Assembly (NCBI RefSeq): GCF_024298905.1
Contig: NZ_CP101154.1
Location: forward strand, 1,984,001-2,048,000
Direction: 5' to 3'
Length of the DNA stretch: 64,000 nucleotides
Source: Natronomonas marina
GTDB lineage: Archaea > Halobacteriota > Halobacteria > Halobacteriales > Haloarculaceae
Shown here in pieces: positions 8,325 through 15,771 of the stretch. Each line of letters starts with the position of its first letter. The first letter of the stretch is position 1. Under the pieces are notes generated by a model that made no database searches, was not told where the DNA came from, and was given only the letters and a program-made list of their open reading frames with translations. The position numbers and the translations under genes were made by a program.

Positions 8325-8577
8325 CTACCCGAGGAAGTCCCGCAGGACCGCTCCGAACCCGGCGGCGCCGATGCCGAACGTGACGATGCCGCCGATGCCG
8401 GTCAGCGTCAGACCGCCGTTTATCGCCGCGCCGACCAACAGCGGCTTCGTCCAGCCGTCCTCGTGACCGACGAGTCGGTCGCCGACGGCGAGGAAGGCGA
8501 TGGACGCGCCGACGGCCCAGGCAAGATACGCCACGAGGAGGAGCGGTACCGCAATGAAGATGCCGATGATGTTGACT
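8325..8577 (-). pseudogene. Membrane protein, C-terminal half, separated by IS insertion
   Basis: This is the distal part of a membrane-protein gene cut by the element at 8578-10154. Read from 8577 it supplies one base plus VNIIGIFIAVPLLLVAYL and two more hydrophobic stretches, ending GAVLRDFLG. The frame joins exactly with the fragment at 10155-10426: att-ac then a-gtc-aac, giving ITVNIIGIF and an uninterrupted 174-residue protein. A GTG at 8534 could initiate a 69-residue remnant, but there is no promoter-like element for it other than whatever the insertion sequence provides. Confidence 0.75.
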
Positions 8578-8750
8578 TCCTCCCACGGCTAAAGCCGTGG
8601 GATTCCTCCGTGGGCAATCCGGCCAGCCGATTGCCCCGGCTGTGAACTTGCGGGTTCGCTGAGGCTGGTTTGGTCGGGCGACCGCGACTGTTCCCGAAAT
8701 ACTGTGGGTCTCCAGCCGTGGTCGTCCCACTCCCAGTACGCCCCGTCAGC
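8578..8750 (-). ncRNA. Predicted TnpB guide RNA (reRNA/omega RNA) scaffold
   Basis: TnpB nucleases use an RNA transcribed from the 3' end of tnpB through the right end of the element, with the flanking genomic sequence as guide. Here the tnpB stop lies inside the end hairpin at 8582-8601, so such an RNA would overlap the last coding part and continue into the host gene. Sense overlapping RNAs have been reported for IS1341-type genes in Halobacterium salinarum. The 5' boundary given is a guess; only the end hairpin is directly visible. Confidence 0.35.
8582..8601. repeat. Right-end hairpin of the IS element
   Basis: CCCACGGC-TAAA-GCCGTGGG is a perfect 8-base stem. The tnpB stop codon (8589-8591) lies within it. 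It matches the hairpin at the other end at all but the loop bases. Confidence 0.85.
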
Positions 8751-10055
8751 GGGTGCGTCCCTGCCGCGTCCAACAGACAGGGCAGCAGGCCGAGCCATCG
8801 GCCCTACTTCGTCTTGCAGCAGATTCCACGCCCCAGCTACATCGCTGTGAGCGTCTAAGTCACACACGTAGCAGCGGAACGAGTCACCAGCACGGTGAAC
8901 GTCCTCCGACCCACACGCCGGGCACTCGCTACTTGAATCCGCCTCGTTCACTTCTTTGACGGTGATTCCAACGTCTCCGAGCGTGAGTTCGAGCCGGTCG
9001 GTGAGCTGCCCGTGACTCCAAAATGCGTGCGTTTTCTCGTTCACCGTAGCGGACCAGTGCGTGGACAGTACGTCGGAAAGGTCGCCGACGTACACCGTGT
9101 CTACGTTCCGTTCCAGCAGCCACTCAGCAGCGTGCTTCACCGCCGCGTTCCGGCTGTGGTCACGCTTTCGCGTTCGCTCGTCGTACAACCGCTGAATCCG
9201 AGGACTCGAATACCGCTCCTCGGGCAGTTCAGATTGCCGACGGGCGATTTTCGCCGAATACTGCCGGAACTGCTTGAATTGGGGACGAGCGTGGTAGACG
9301 GCGGTTTCGCCGGTGGTGGTGACGATGGCGAGGGTGTTGTTCGCGCCGACGTCGATGGCGGCCGAGTGCGTCGCGTTCTCCGGGTGGAGTGTGTGAGTGA
9401 AGGCATCCAGTCGCTGCTCCTGCAATTGGTCTGGCCGAATGCGAACCGGATGCTTGACGCGAACCGTGTCGGCCGCCTCGTCGTAGGTGAGTTCCAACCT
9501 CGAATCGTCACCGTTCCACTGCGGGTCACCACGGGCTTCGAGCGTGACGCGCTCTTGATACTCGAAGTCGTACTTGTCTTCTAACACGTCACCGACGCCA
9601 AATTCCAGCGTACTCGTGTCCTCGTTCCAGTCGAAGGTGTAGAGGTCGTTGCGGACGAGGCCGTGCAGGTCGTACCCGTCGTTTCGGTTGCCCCAGTAGC
9701 CAGGCGGACTGGGTTTCTCCGTCACGCTGGGGTCGTCACCGTGGTATTTGTCGAGGAGTCGGAAGAACGACCGCCACGCTTCGCTATTCTTCCGGGCGAC
9801 CTGCTGGCACGTTGCTGTCCCGAGGACGGGTGCGTACTCGTCGTACAAGTCGTCGTATGCTACGTCCCAGACGTCTTTGTCGTCGTCGAAGTAGGCTTGG
9901 CGGCGTCGGTAGGTGATCTGATTCCACAGGGGGGCGTGGGCGGCCAACCACTCGAACAAGCACTCCCGATACCGGTCACTGATTGGTTCGGCGGTGTACT
10001 CGTTCGTTCGCTGTGGTCGTCCACTCACCAGTGGTAATATGTCACTGGCCGACAC
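8589..10055 (-). CDS. tnpB: TnpB RNA-guided endonuclease (IS1341-type)
   Basis: The 488-residue protein is a full TnpB. The split RuvC active site is intact: Asp235 in AIDVGANNTLA, Glu371 in EVNEADSSSECP and Asp405 in DAHSDVAGAWN. The zinc finger between the last two motifs has Cys378, Cys381, Cys395 and Cys398. The N-terminal 220 residues hold the helical and beta (REC/wedge-like) parts. Residues after about 412 form a polar low-complexity tail overlapping the right end. TnpB uses the element-end RNA to cut target DNA next to the transposon-adjacent motif and favours retention of the element. No frameshift or stop is present, so it may be active. Confidence 0.95.
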   Translation of the reverse strand: MSASDILPLVSGRPQRTNEYTAEPISDRYRECLFEWLAAHAPLWNQITYRRRQAYFDDDKDVWDVAYDDLYDEYAPVLGTATCQQVARKNSEAWRSFFRLLDKYHGDDPSVTEKPSPPGYWGNRNDGYDLHGLVRNDLYTFDWNEDTSTLEFGVGDVLEDKYDFEYQERVTLEARGDPQWNGDDSRLELTYDEAADTVRVKHPVRIRPDQLQEQRLDAFTHTLHPENATHSAAIDVGANNTLAIVTTTGETAVYHARPQFKQFRQYSAKIARRQSELPEERYSSPRIQRLYDERTRKRDHSRNAAVKHAAEWLLERNVDTVYVGDLSDVLSTHWSATVNEKTHAFWSHGQLTDRLELTLGDVGITVKEVNEADSSSECPACGSEDVHRAGDSFRCYVCDLDAHSDVAGAWNLLQDEVGPMARPAALSVGRGRDAPADGAYWEWDDHGWRPTVFREQSRSPDQTSLSEPASSQPGQSAGRIAHGGIPRL

Positions 10056-10116
10056 TAAACGTTGGGATTGCAGGCAGGCATTCGACCGTGGACTGTCCCC
10101 GCTTTGTCGGCTTCAT

Positions 10117-10136
10117 CCCACGGCTAAAACCGTGGG
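10117..10136. repeat. Left-end hairpin of the IS element
   Basis: CCCACGG-CTAAAA-CCGTGGG forms a 7-base stem about 18 bases inside the left end. It is the partner of the right-end hairpin and the likely recognition structure for a Y1 transposase acting on single-stranded DNA. Confidence 0.85.
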
Positions 10137-10154
10137 CTTTCGCCTTGCAGTTCT

Positions 10155-10426
10155 GTAATGACGAGCACGAGGATCACCAGCCCGAGGAAGACGAGACAGA
10201 TCAGCCCGTAGAGGAACGATCCCAGCGGTTCCTCGACGACGGTCGCCATCTTCCCGAGGGTGTACTCCTCCGCGACCGCGATCAGGATGGCGCCGACGAC
10301 GAGCGTCGTCAGAAACGCCCCGACGGCGCTGCCGAGCAGGTTCACCAGCGGGCGGCCGGCCGACGGCGCCGGGTCGGCCGACACCTGGACGAGGAGGGCA
10401 AGGTCGATCGATGCGAGGAGCGACAT
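10155..10426 (-). pseudogene. Membrane protein, N-terminal half, truncated by IS insertion
   Basis: ATG 10426 opens MSLLASIDLALLVQVSADP, a signal-like hydrophobic start, then two transmembrane segments (LVNLLGSAVGAFLTTLVVGA and a second ending LVILVLVIT). The native frame ends at the insertion; translation would run into the element as ELQGESPRF and stop. A TATA element lies at 10453-10460, about 27 bases before the ATG, so the fragment is probably still transcribed. Joined with 8325-8577 it gives a four- to five-helix haloarchaeal membrane protein with a conserved GWxKPLLVGAAINGGLTL segment. I know no function for this family. Confidence 0.8.
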
Positions 10427-10452
10427 CGTATCCCCGAATCGTCGGCCGCTTC

Positions 10453-10460
10453 GATAAATC
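10453..10460 (-). promoter_or_regulatory. TATA box of the interrupted membrane-protein gene
   Basis: The minus-strand sequence GATTTATC is about 27-34 bases before ATG 10426, the spacing of a leaderless promoter. It is intact, so the 5' fragment may be expressed. Confidence 0.5.
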
Positions 10461-10507
10461 CCGGGGGCAGCCCCGACCGAACCGCCCGCTCCGGCCGGAC
10501 CGACCCC

Positions 10508-11761
10508 CTACCGCGGCGTCTCGGTGCCCCACTTCTCGAGGGCGGTCGCCAGTTCGGGCACCGTCTCGGCCCGCGATTCGAGCGACTCGCCGTCGACGTG
10601 CGCCTCGACGGCCGCCCGGAGGGCACGGGCCCCGGCCTCGGTGCCGTTGGGGTGGCCGTGGACGCCGCCGCCGGCCTGAACCATCACGTCCGTGCCGAGC
10701 GCCGCGAGCAGGTCGTCGACGATGCCGGGATGGAGACCGCCGGAGGCGACCGGCAGGACGTCCCGGAGGCCGTGGAACTCGCCGCGGAGCCACTCGTTGA
10801 TGCCCGCGGTGTCCTCGTTTTCCAGTTTGCCGAGGCCAGCCGTCCCGGTGTGAATGTGGTCGACGCCGGCCAGGCGGGCGAACTGGGCGAGACAGCGCAT
10901 CGAGACGCCGTGTTGCGGCAGGCGGTCTAAGGCGGCGTGCATCGCGCGGTGGGCGTGGATGGCCAAATCGAGGTCCTCGGTCCGCCGTCGGACGGTCTGG
11001 ACGGCGCTCCAGCCCGTCGTGACGACGTCGACCATGACGAACGAGCCGCCCTGGTCGGCGACGTACTCGGCCCTGCGGACCATCTCGTCGGTCTCTGCGG
11101 TGACGTTGACGAGGTAGTCCTTCCGCTCGCCGGTCTCGGACTCGGCGCGGTCGCGCATCTCCAGGGACTCGCTCACGCGGCGCTCGAAGGGGTTGAAGTC
11201 CTGGTCGGTGAGGTTCTCGTCGTCCTTCAGGAGGTCGAGACCGCCGACCCACGCCTCGTAGCCGACCCGAGCGTGTTCGGCCGTCGAGAGGCCGACCTTC
11301 GGTTTCGGCACCGTCGCCAGCGGCGGCCGGTCGCCGGCGTCCAGCAGTTCCGACCGGACCGCCGACCCGAACTGCGGGCCGGGGAACGACCGCGCCAGCC
11401 CCGCGGGCCACTCGCAGTCCAGCAGCCGGATGGTCTCGACCGCCTTCATCCCCAGGATGTTGCCCGCGATGCAGGACAGCACCTGCGCCAGACTCCCGTC
11501 CTCGAAGAGCGCCTCGGGGTAGGCGACGGTCACCTCGGTCCCGTGGTCGCCCGCCGGCCCGATGTCGCAGGCCACCGCCGAGTACTGTGCGACGTCCGAC
11601 TCCGGCGCGAGGGTCGCCCAGGTGCCGTTGGAACTCTCGGAGGCGACCCGGGCGGCGGCCTCCCCGACGGAGAGGCCCGCGCCCGGCACGAGGCGGAACG
11701 TACAGACGAGGTCCGCCTCGTCGGGTTCGTACGTCTCGTCGAGGAAATCAGCGTACTCCAT
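10508..11761 (-). CDS. rbcL: Type III ribulose-bisphosphate carboxylase
   Basis: A 417-residue archaeal RuBisCO large chain. The catalytic VPKPKVGL (Lys153 and Lys155), carbamylated Lys179 with metal ligands in LLKDDEN, IHAHRAMHAA, SGGLHPG and QAGGGVHGHPNG are all present. Form III enzymes carboxylate ribulose 1,5-bisphosphate produced from AMP or nucleosides, feeding two molecules of 3-phosphoglycerate to central metabolism. The ATG at 11761 is favoured over the longer open frame because a TATA box lies 27 bases upstream and upstream codons are not halophile-like. No phosphoribulokinase or AMP phosphorylase is in the window. It is transcribed alone. Confidence 0.95.
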   Translation of the reverse strand: MEYADFLDETYEPDEADLVCTFRLVPGAGLSVGEAAARVASESSNGTWATLAPESDVAQYSAVACDIGPAGDHGTEVTVAYPEALFEDGSLAQVLSCIAGNILGMKAVETIRLLDCEWPAGLARSFPGPQFGSAVRSELLDAGDRPPLATVPKPKVGLSTAEHARVGYEAWVGGLDLLKDDENLTDQDFNPFERRVSESLEMRDRAESETGERKDYLVNVTAETDEMVRRAEYVADQGGSFVMVDVVTTGWSAVQTVRRRTEDLDLAIHAHRAMHAALDRLPQHGVSMRCLAQFARLAGVDHIHTGTAGLGKLENEDTAGINEWLRGEFHGLRDVLPVASGGLHPGIVDDLLAALGTDVMVQAGGGVHGHPNGTEAGARALRAAVEAHVDGESLESRAETVPELATALEKWGTETPR

Positions 11762-11787
11762 ACCTCGTTCGTTCGTCGTCCCGGCCC

Positions 11788-11795
11788 TTATATCT
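11788..11795 (-). promoter_or_regulatory. TATA box of rbcL
   Basis: On the minus strand GATATAAG lies about 27 bases before ATG 11761, which supports that start and a leaderless mRNA. Confidence 0.6.
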
Positions 11796-11957
11796 CGCCG
11801 CCGGACCGGGTCGTCGGGAGGGACGCGGCCGGACGAAGCAGCCGCTATCGGTGGTCGAAACACCGAAAGCGAGGAATCGCTCGTCGAACGGTGCGCGTCT
11901 CGGAGCGGCCGATGGCCGCGACCGCCCCGGGGGCCGACGCCGCGTCGGCCCGGATGT

Positions 11958-12110
11958 TCACGCCTCGTCGCTGGTGTAGCGCCTGTAGCTCATCGCCGAC
12001 CCGTCGACGATGACCGTATCGAGGCCGTGCTGCCGTTCGTGAGCCGGGTCCTCGCCGATCGCTTCGGTCTCCGCGTCGCCGTAGTCGTATGGTGTGTGAT
12101 CGTTCACCAT
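11958..12110 (-). CDS. Small acidic protein of 50 residues
   Basis: A short frame from ATG 12110 encodes MVNDHTPYDYGDAETEAIG and continues to SMSYRRYTSDEA-like sequence before TGA at 11958. Composition (Asp, Glu, Thr, Tyr, His) is that of a haloarchaeal protein, and codons end in G or C. A strong TATA box (TTTATATA) lies 23-30 bases upstream, exactly where a leaderless gene would have it. Without this gene the promoter would have no target. I recognise no family. The product has no cysteine, signal or membrane segment. Confidence 0.6.
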   Translation of the reverse strand: MVNDHTPYDYGDAETEAIGEDPAHERQHGLDTVIVDGSAMSYRRYTSDEA

Positions 12111-12132
12111 GATAGAGGGTCGGAAGCCCTTC

Positions 12133-12140
12133 TATATAAA
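12133..12140 (-). promoter_or_regulatory. Strong TATA box before the 50-residue gene
   Basis: TTTATATA on the minus strand is 23-30 bases before ATG 12110. It is the best match to the haloarchaeal TATA consensus in this part of the window and sits seven bases from the stop of the hydrolase gene. Confidence 0.6.
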
Positions 12141-12146
12141 TCCTTG

Positions 12147-12839
12147 TCAGACGTTACCATCCGACTCGGTCGCGTCGAGGGCGTCGACGACGACGGCGGT
12201 GGCGGCCGTCCGATCCTCGGCGGTGAACGGCTCGTGGCGGCCCTCGTAGAGGTGGACGCGTTCGGGCGGGACCCGCTCGCCGACGCCCTGCAGGCCGACG
12301 ACGGTGTCCGAAAGCGAGACACAGACGCGTGCGCCGTCGGCTATCGGCGGTAGCTCCGCCTGCGCTCGGCGTATCTCGCGGACGAAGGCCGGCGAGACGC
12401 GGTCGGGGACCCGCTCCCAGCCCCGGTCGGTCACCCGTGGGCCGACCTCCTCGCGGTCGAAGTCGATGGGGACCACGGGCGTCTCGATGGGAAGCTTCGA
12501 GCCCCACTCGAGCAGACTGCCCCGTATCTTCTCGCCGTAGAACGCCCACCACGGGCTGACGTAGACGACTCGCTCCGGCTGGAGGTGCGCCGCAACGAGT
12601 CCGCCCGTGCTGTGGCCGACGACGACCGGCGAGTCGAGTCCGTCCCGGACGTCGGCGACGGGCGCGAGGGACTCCCTCTCGAAGTCGGTGGGGTTCGTCG
12701 GCAGTTCCACGAGCGTCACGCGGTAGCCCGCCTCGGCCAGTTGCGTGGCGAACCACCGCTCGTTGGTCCCGTCGACGCGGTTGCCCCACCCCATCACGAA
12801 CAGCAGGTCGTCGCCGCTCCCGAGTTCGTCCGTCTTCAC
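12147..12839 (-). CDS. Alpha/beta hydrolase
   Basis: The 230-residue protein has a typical alpha/beta hydrolase core: the N-terminal strand and oxyanion region LLFVMGWGNRVDGTN, the nucleophile elbow VGHSTGG (Ser in GHSTG), an acidic residue region near DTVVGLQG and a late histidine in YEGRHEPFTAE. Substrate is not predictable; esterase or thioesterase activity is plausible. The start is taken as GTG 12839 rather than the in-frame ATG 12872, because a TATA-like element (12863-12869) overlaps the longer start region and sits 24 bases before the GTG. Soluble, no signal peptide. Confidence 0.8.
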   Translation of the reverse strand: MKTDELGSGDDLLFVMGWGNRVDGTNERWFATQLAEAGYRVTLVELPTNPTDFERESLAPVADVRDGLDSPVVVGHSTGGLVAAHLQPERVVYVSPWWAFYGEKIRGSLLEWGSKLPIETPVVPIDFDREEVGPRVTDRGWERVPDRVSPAFVREIRRAQAELPPIADGARVCVSLSDTVVGLQGVGERVPPERVHLYEGRHEPFTAEDRTAATAVVVDALDATESDGNV

Positions 12840-12862
12840 GTCCCTCGTTCGTGCAGCCGATA

Positions 12863-12869
12863 CATAAAA
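12863..12869 (-). promoter_or_regulatory. TATA box of the alpha/beta hydrolase gene
   Basis: TTTTATG on the minus strand, about 24 bases before GTG 12839. It decides the start, because an ATG at 12872 would lie upstream of the promoter. Confidence 0.5.
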
Positions 12870-12921
12870 CACCCCTCAGCTACGGGGTACGAAACTTCTA
12901 CGAAGAGACGCACCCTCGGGT

Positions 12922-15771
12922 ATGAGACGCAGAAGCTTCCTCGGGGCTGCAGGGGCAGCCGCGGGGCTGGTCGGAAGCGGGCAGGTGACTGCAACGACGC
13001 TCCAGGGGCAGGAGGACGGACCGCTCGAGGAGGTCGAAATTCTCACCGACGAGTACGGGGTCAGTCACGTCTACGCCGACGACGTGTACTCGCTGGCGTA
13101 CGGCAACGGCTACGTCCAGGCGCGGGACCGACTCTTCCAGATGGACGCCCTCCGGCTCGTCGGCAGGGGCGAAAGCGCCGAGTGGCTCGGCCCCGCACAG
13201 TTGCCCTCCGACATCGAGGTCCGGCGGGACCTCTACAGCCGCGACCGGATAAACCAGCAGTGGGAAGACGCGAGCGAGACCACGAGAGCGGCGCTGCGGG
13301 GGTTCAGCGACGGCGTCAACCGGAAGATCGTCGAACGCATCGCCGAGGGGGAGCTTCCGGGGGAGTTCGCCGCGCTCGGTCGCCCCATCGAGCCCTGGAA
13401 GCCCGAGGACTCCATCGCGTGGATCAACTACGCGCTGGGCTTCTTCGGCGTCAACGGCGGCGCGGAACTGTCGAACGCCCGGACGCTCGCGGAGATGTTC
13501 GAGAACTTCGAGTCCGAGCGGGACGCCTGGGCGGCCTACGACGACCTCAACAACGTCGTCGTCCCCGAGGAACACTACGGGTCGGTGCTGTCCAGCGAGG
13601 TCGACGACACCGACGAGCGCGCTCTCGAGTACGACGAACTCTCCGAGGACCAACTCGACGCCATCAGGGCGGCCAGGGACGCGGTTCCGTGGGGCATCGA
13701 CGAGGGGCTCCCGGTACCGGACGGTCTCACCGAGGGGCTCCGGGAGGCTCGCGGTATGCTCAACGGGTTCAGGTTCGGCTCCAACGCCGTCATCGTCGGC
13801 GAGGAACACACCGCAGGCGAGAAACCACTCCTGGGCGCCGGGCCGCAGATGGGGCTGTTCAAGCCACCCATCCCCTACGAGGTCGGGATTCACGGCGCCG
13901 GCTTCGACATCGTCGGGATGGGCGTCGTCGCCGCGCCGGCGCTGGTCATCGGTCGGACGCCCGATATCGCCTGGACGGTGACGACCTCCCAGGACGAGAT
14001 GATAGACACCATCGCGGTCGAACTCGACCCCGAGGACCGACACCGCTACCGCTGGAACGGCGAGTGGCACGAGATGGCCACCCAGCAGGTGCGACACTAC
14101 ACGAACCCCGTCGGCGGCGCGGCCCAGGGCCAGACGAGTCCCGGCGAGTACACGGTCGTCCGCCAGGAGGTCGCCCGCGTCGAACAGGAGGGAACCTCGA
14201 TGCCGGTCATCGCGTGGAACCCCGAGGAGAACGTCGCCTACTGCCAGCGGATAACGTCCCGGATGGACGAGCTAGACGGCGCCTTCCAGTGGGCCGAGGT
14301 TGGCCGCGCCAACAGCATCGACGAGTTCGAATCGTACATCTCGGAGTTCCCGTTCGGGTTCAATTTCCACGTCGTCAGCGACGACGAGATAGCCTACTTC
14401 CGGACGGGAAAGCTGCCGGACCGACGGGGAGATGGCGACCCACGGATGCCGAAGCCCCAGGCCGAACACGACTGGGGCGGCTTCGAGTTCGGCACCAGCG
14501 TCGCCAGCGTCCGCAACCCCGAGCGGGGTTACGTGGTCAACTGGAACAACGCGCCCGCACCGGGCTGGCGGGCCGGTAGCTCCGAACAGCAGTGGGGCAC
14601 CGTCCACAGGGTCGACGTGATGGACCGGCTGATCCGGGAGGCCATAGCGCGGACCGGCGGCGAGTTGACCCGTCAGGACGTCGAGGACATCGTCGAGGAC
14701 TGCAGCGTCGAACACCCCTACGCCCCCCGCTCGGTGCCGGCCATGCTGGAGGCGGTCGCACCGGGGTTCGTCGACGACCAGCTGACGGCGATGGGCGAGG
14801 AGCTCGAAACGTGGGCAGCGACGGACTACTCGTTCCGGCCCGGCTCGAACGGCACCTACGACAACGGCGGGATGGCCATCTGGGAGGAAACGCGAAAGGA
14901 GCTCCAGGAACTGGTCTTCCGGGACGAACTCGGCGAGCAGACGCCGACGCTGAACTACGACCCGACGAACGCCGACGGGATGGGCGGCGGCGACCCCCAC
15001 GCCGCCGACCACGGCGCGACCGTAAACGAGGACGTCACGCTGGTGGCCGCCATCGACGGCGACACCGAGTACCGCTGGTTCGGGAGTCCGGGGGACGACG
15101 CCGACGGGTCCACGCAAAGCGAGGTGATCCGGAAGGCGATGCAGCGGGCGGCCGACACCCTCGAAGAGCGGTACGGCAGCCCCGACCCCGCCGACTGGCT
15201 GCTGGAGAACCGGCAAAGCGAGTTCTCCCCGCTGGGCGCCGCCAACGCCGACCGGGTGCCGATGACGAACCGGTCGAGCTTCCCGCAGTCGTACGTCGTC
15301 GGGGAGGGACTGGAAAACGGCGCGTCGCTGCCGCCGAGCAACTCCGGTCACCAGAACGTCGTCGAACTGCTGGGAACGCTGGCGGGCAACGAGCCCGACC
15401 GCCTGACGAACCAGCTGGACCTCTACGAAAACTTCGAGTACAAGCCGCTGCCGCTGGCCCGCGAGGGCGTCGAGGAGCGGGCGACCGCACAGGAGACGCT
15501 GCGGACCCAAAGCGAGGAAATAGCCGACGCCGGACGGCCGGTGACGGACCTGGCCGTAAAGCTCTTCTCGGTTCCCGGCGGCGGCCTCCGGGCGGTCCGC
15601 GACCTCACCGGCCAGCTCGACCGGAGCGTCAACGGCATCCTCGACGACATCGGGGGTGCGGCCGCGACCGACGTCGACTCCGGCGAAGAAGACGAGACGG
15701 AAGACGAGACGGAAGACGGTCCCGGCGTGACGATTCCGGGATTCGACGGTCTCTCACTCGGGGAGCGCTGA
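12922..15771 (+). CDS. Secreted penicillin-acylase-family (Ntn) hydrolase
   Basis: A 949-residue precursor of the penicillin/aculeacin/acyl-homoserine-lactone acylase family. It begins with a Tat signal (MRRRSFLGAAGAAAG, twin arginine plus hydrophobic stretch). The alpha chain has YGNGYVQARDRLFQMD, and autocleavage is expected before Ser287 in RFGSNAVIVG, the N-terminal nucleophile of the beta chain. The beta chain carries AWTVTTSQDEMIDT and YVVNWNNAP with the oxyanion-hole Asn. These enzymes cleave amide bonds of acylated small molecules; the substrate here is unknown. The C-terminus has a short acidic repeat (DETEDETED). The last 18 bases overlap the convergent HAD gene. Confidence 0.9.
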   Translation: MRRRSFLGAAGAAAGLVGSGQVTATTLQGQEDGPLEEVEILTDEYGVSHVYADDVYSLAYGNGYVQARDRLFQMDALRLVGRGESAEWLGPAQLPSDIEVRRDLYSRDRINQQWEDASETTRAALRGFSDGVNRKIVERIAEGELPGEFAALGRPIEPWKPEDSIAWINYALGFFGVNGGAELSNARTLAEMFENFESERDAWAAYDDLNNVVVPEEHYGSVLSSEVDDTDERALEYDELSEDQLDAIRAARDAVPWGIDEGLPVPDGLTEGLREARGMLNGFRFGSNAVIVGEEHTAGEKPLLGAGPQMGLFKPPIPYEVGIHGAGFDIVGMGVVAAPALVIGRTPDIAWTVTTSQDEMIDTIAVELDPEDRHRYRWNGEWHEMATQQVRHYTNPVGGAAQGQTSPGEYTVVRQEVARVEQEGTSMPVIAWNPEENVAYCQRITSRMDELDGAFQWAEVGRANSIDEFESYISEFPFGFNFHVVSDDEIAYFRTGKLPDRRGDGDPRMPKPQAEHDWGGFEFGTSVASVRNPERGYVVNWNNAPAPGWRAGSSEQQWGTVHRVDVMDRLIREAIARTGGELTRQDVEDIVEDCSVEHPYAPRSVPAMLEAVAPGFVDDQLTAMGEELETWAATDYSFRPGSNGTYDNGGMAIWEETRKELQELVFRDELGEQTPTLNYDPTNADGMGGGDPHAADHGATVNEDVTLVAAIDGDTEYRWFGSPGDDADGSTQSEVIRKAMQRAADTLEERYGSPDPADWLLENRQSEFSPLGAANADRVPMTNRSSFPQSYVVGEGLENGASLPPSNSGHQNVVELLGTLAGNEPDRLTNQLDLYENFEYKPLPLAREGVEERATAQETLRTQSEEIADAGRPVTDLAVKLFSVPGGGLRAVRDLTGQLDRSVNGILDDIGGAAATDVDSGEEDETEDETEDGPGVTIPGFDGLSLGER

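Larger units (their letters stand above)
8578..10154 (-). mobile_element. IS1341-type (IS200/IS605 superfamily) element, TnpB only
   Basis: A 1577-base insertion splits a membrane-protein gene. It carries one gene, tnpB, and no tnpA, so its movement needs a Y1 transposase in trans. Each end has a subterminal hairpin of nearly identical sequence (CCCACGG-loop-CCGTGGG at 8582-8601 and 10117-10136) in place of terminal inverted repeats. There is no target duplication. The boundaries were set by rejoining the host reading frame: on the minus strand the left end follows TTAC (10158-10155) and the right end is followed by AGTCAAC. The exact edges could shift by a few bases. Confidence 0.85.

Noticed and set aside
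8325-8534. Separate 69-residue membrane protein starting at 8534
   Set aside because: It joins in frame to the fragment beyond the insertion element, so it is the tail of one broken gene.
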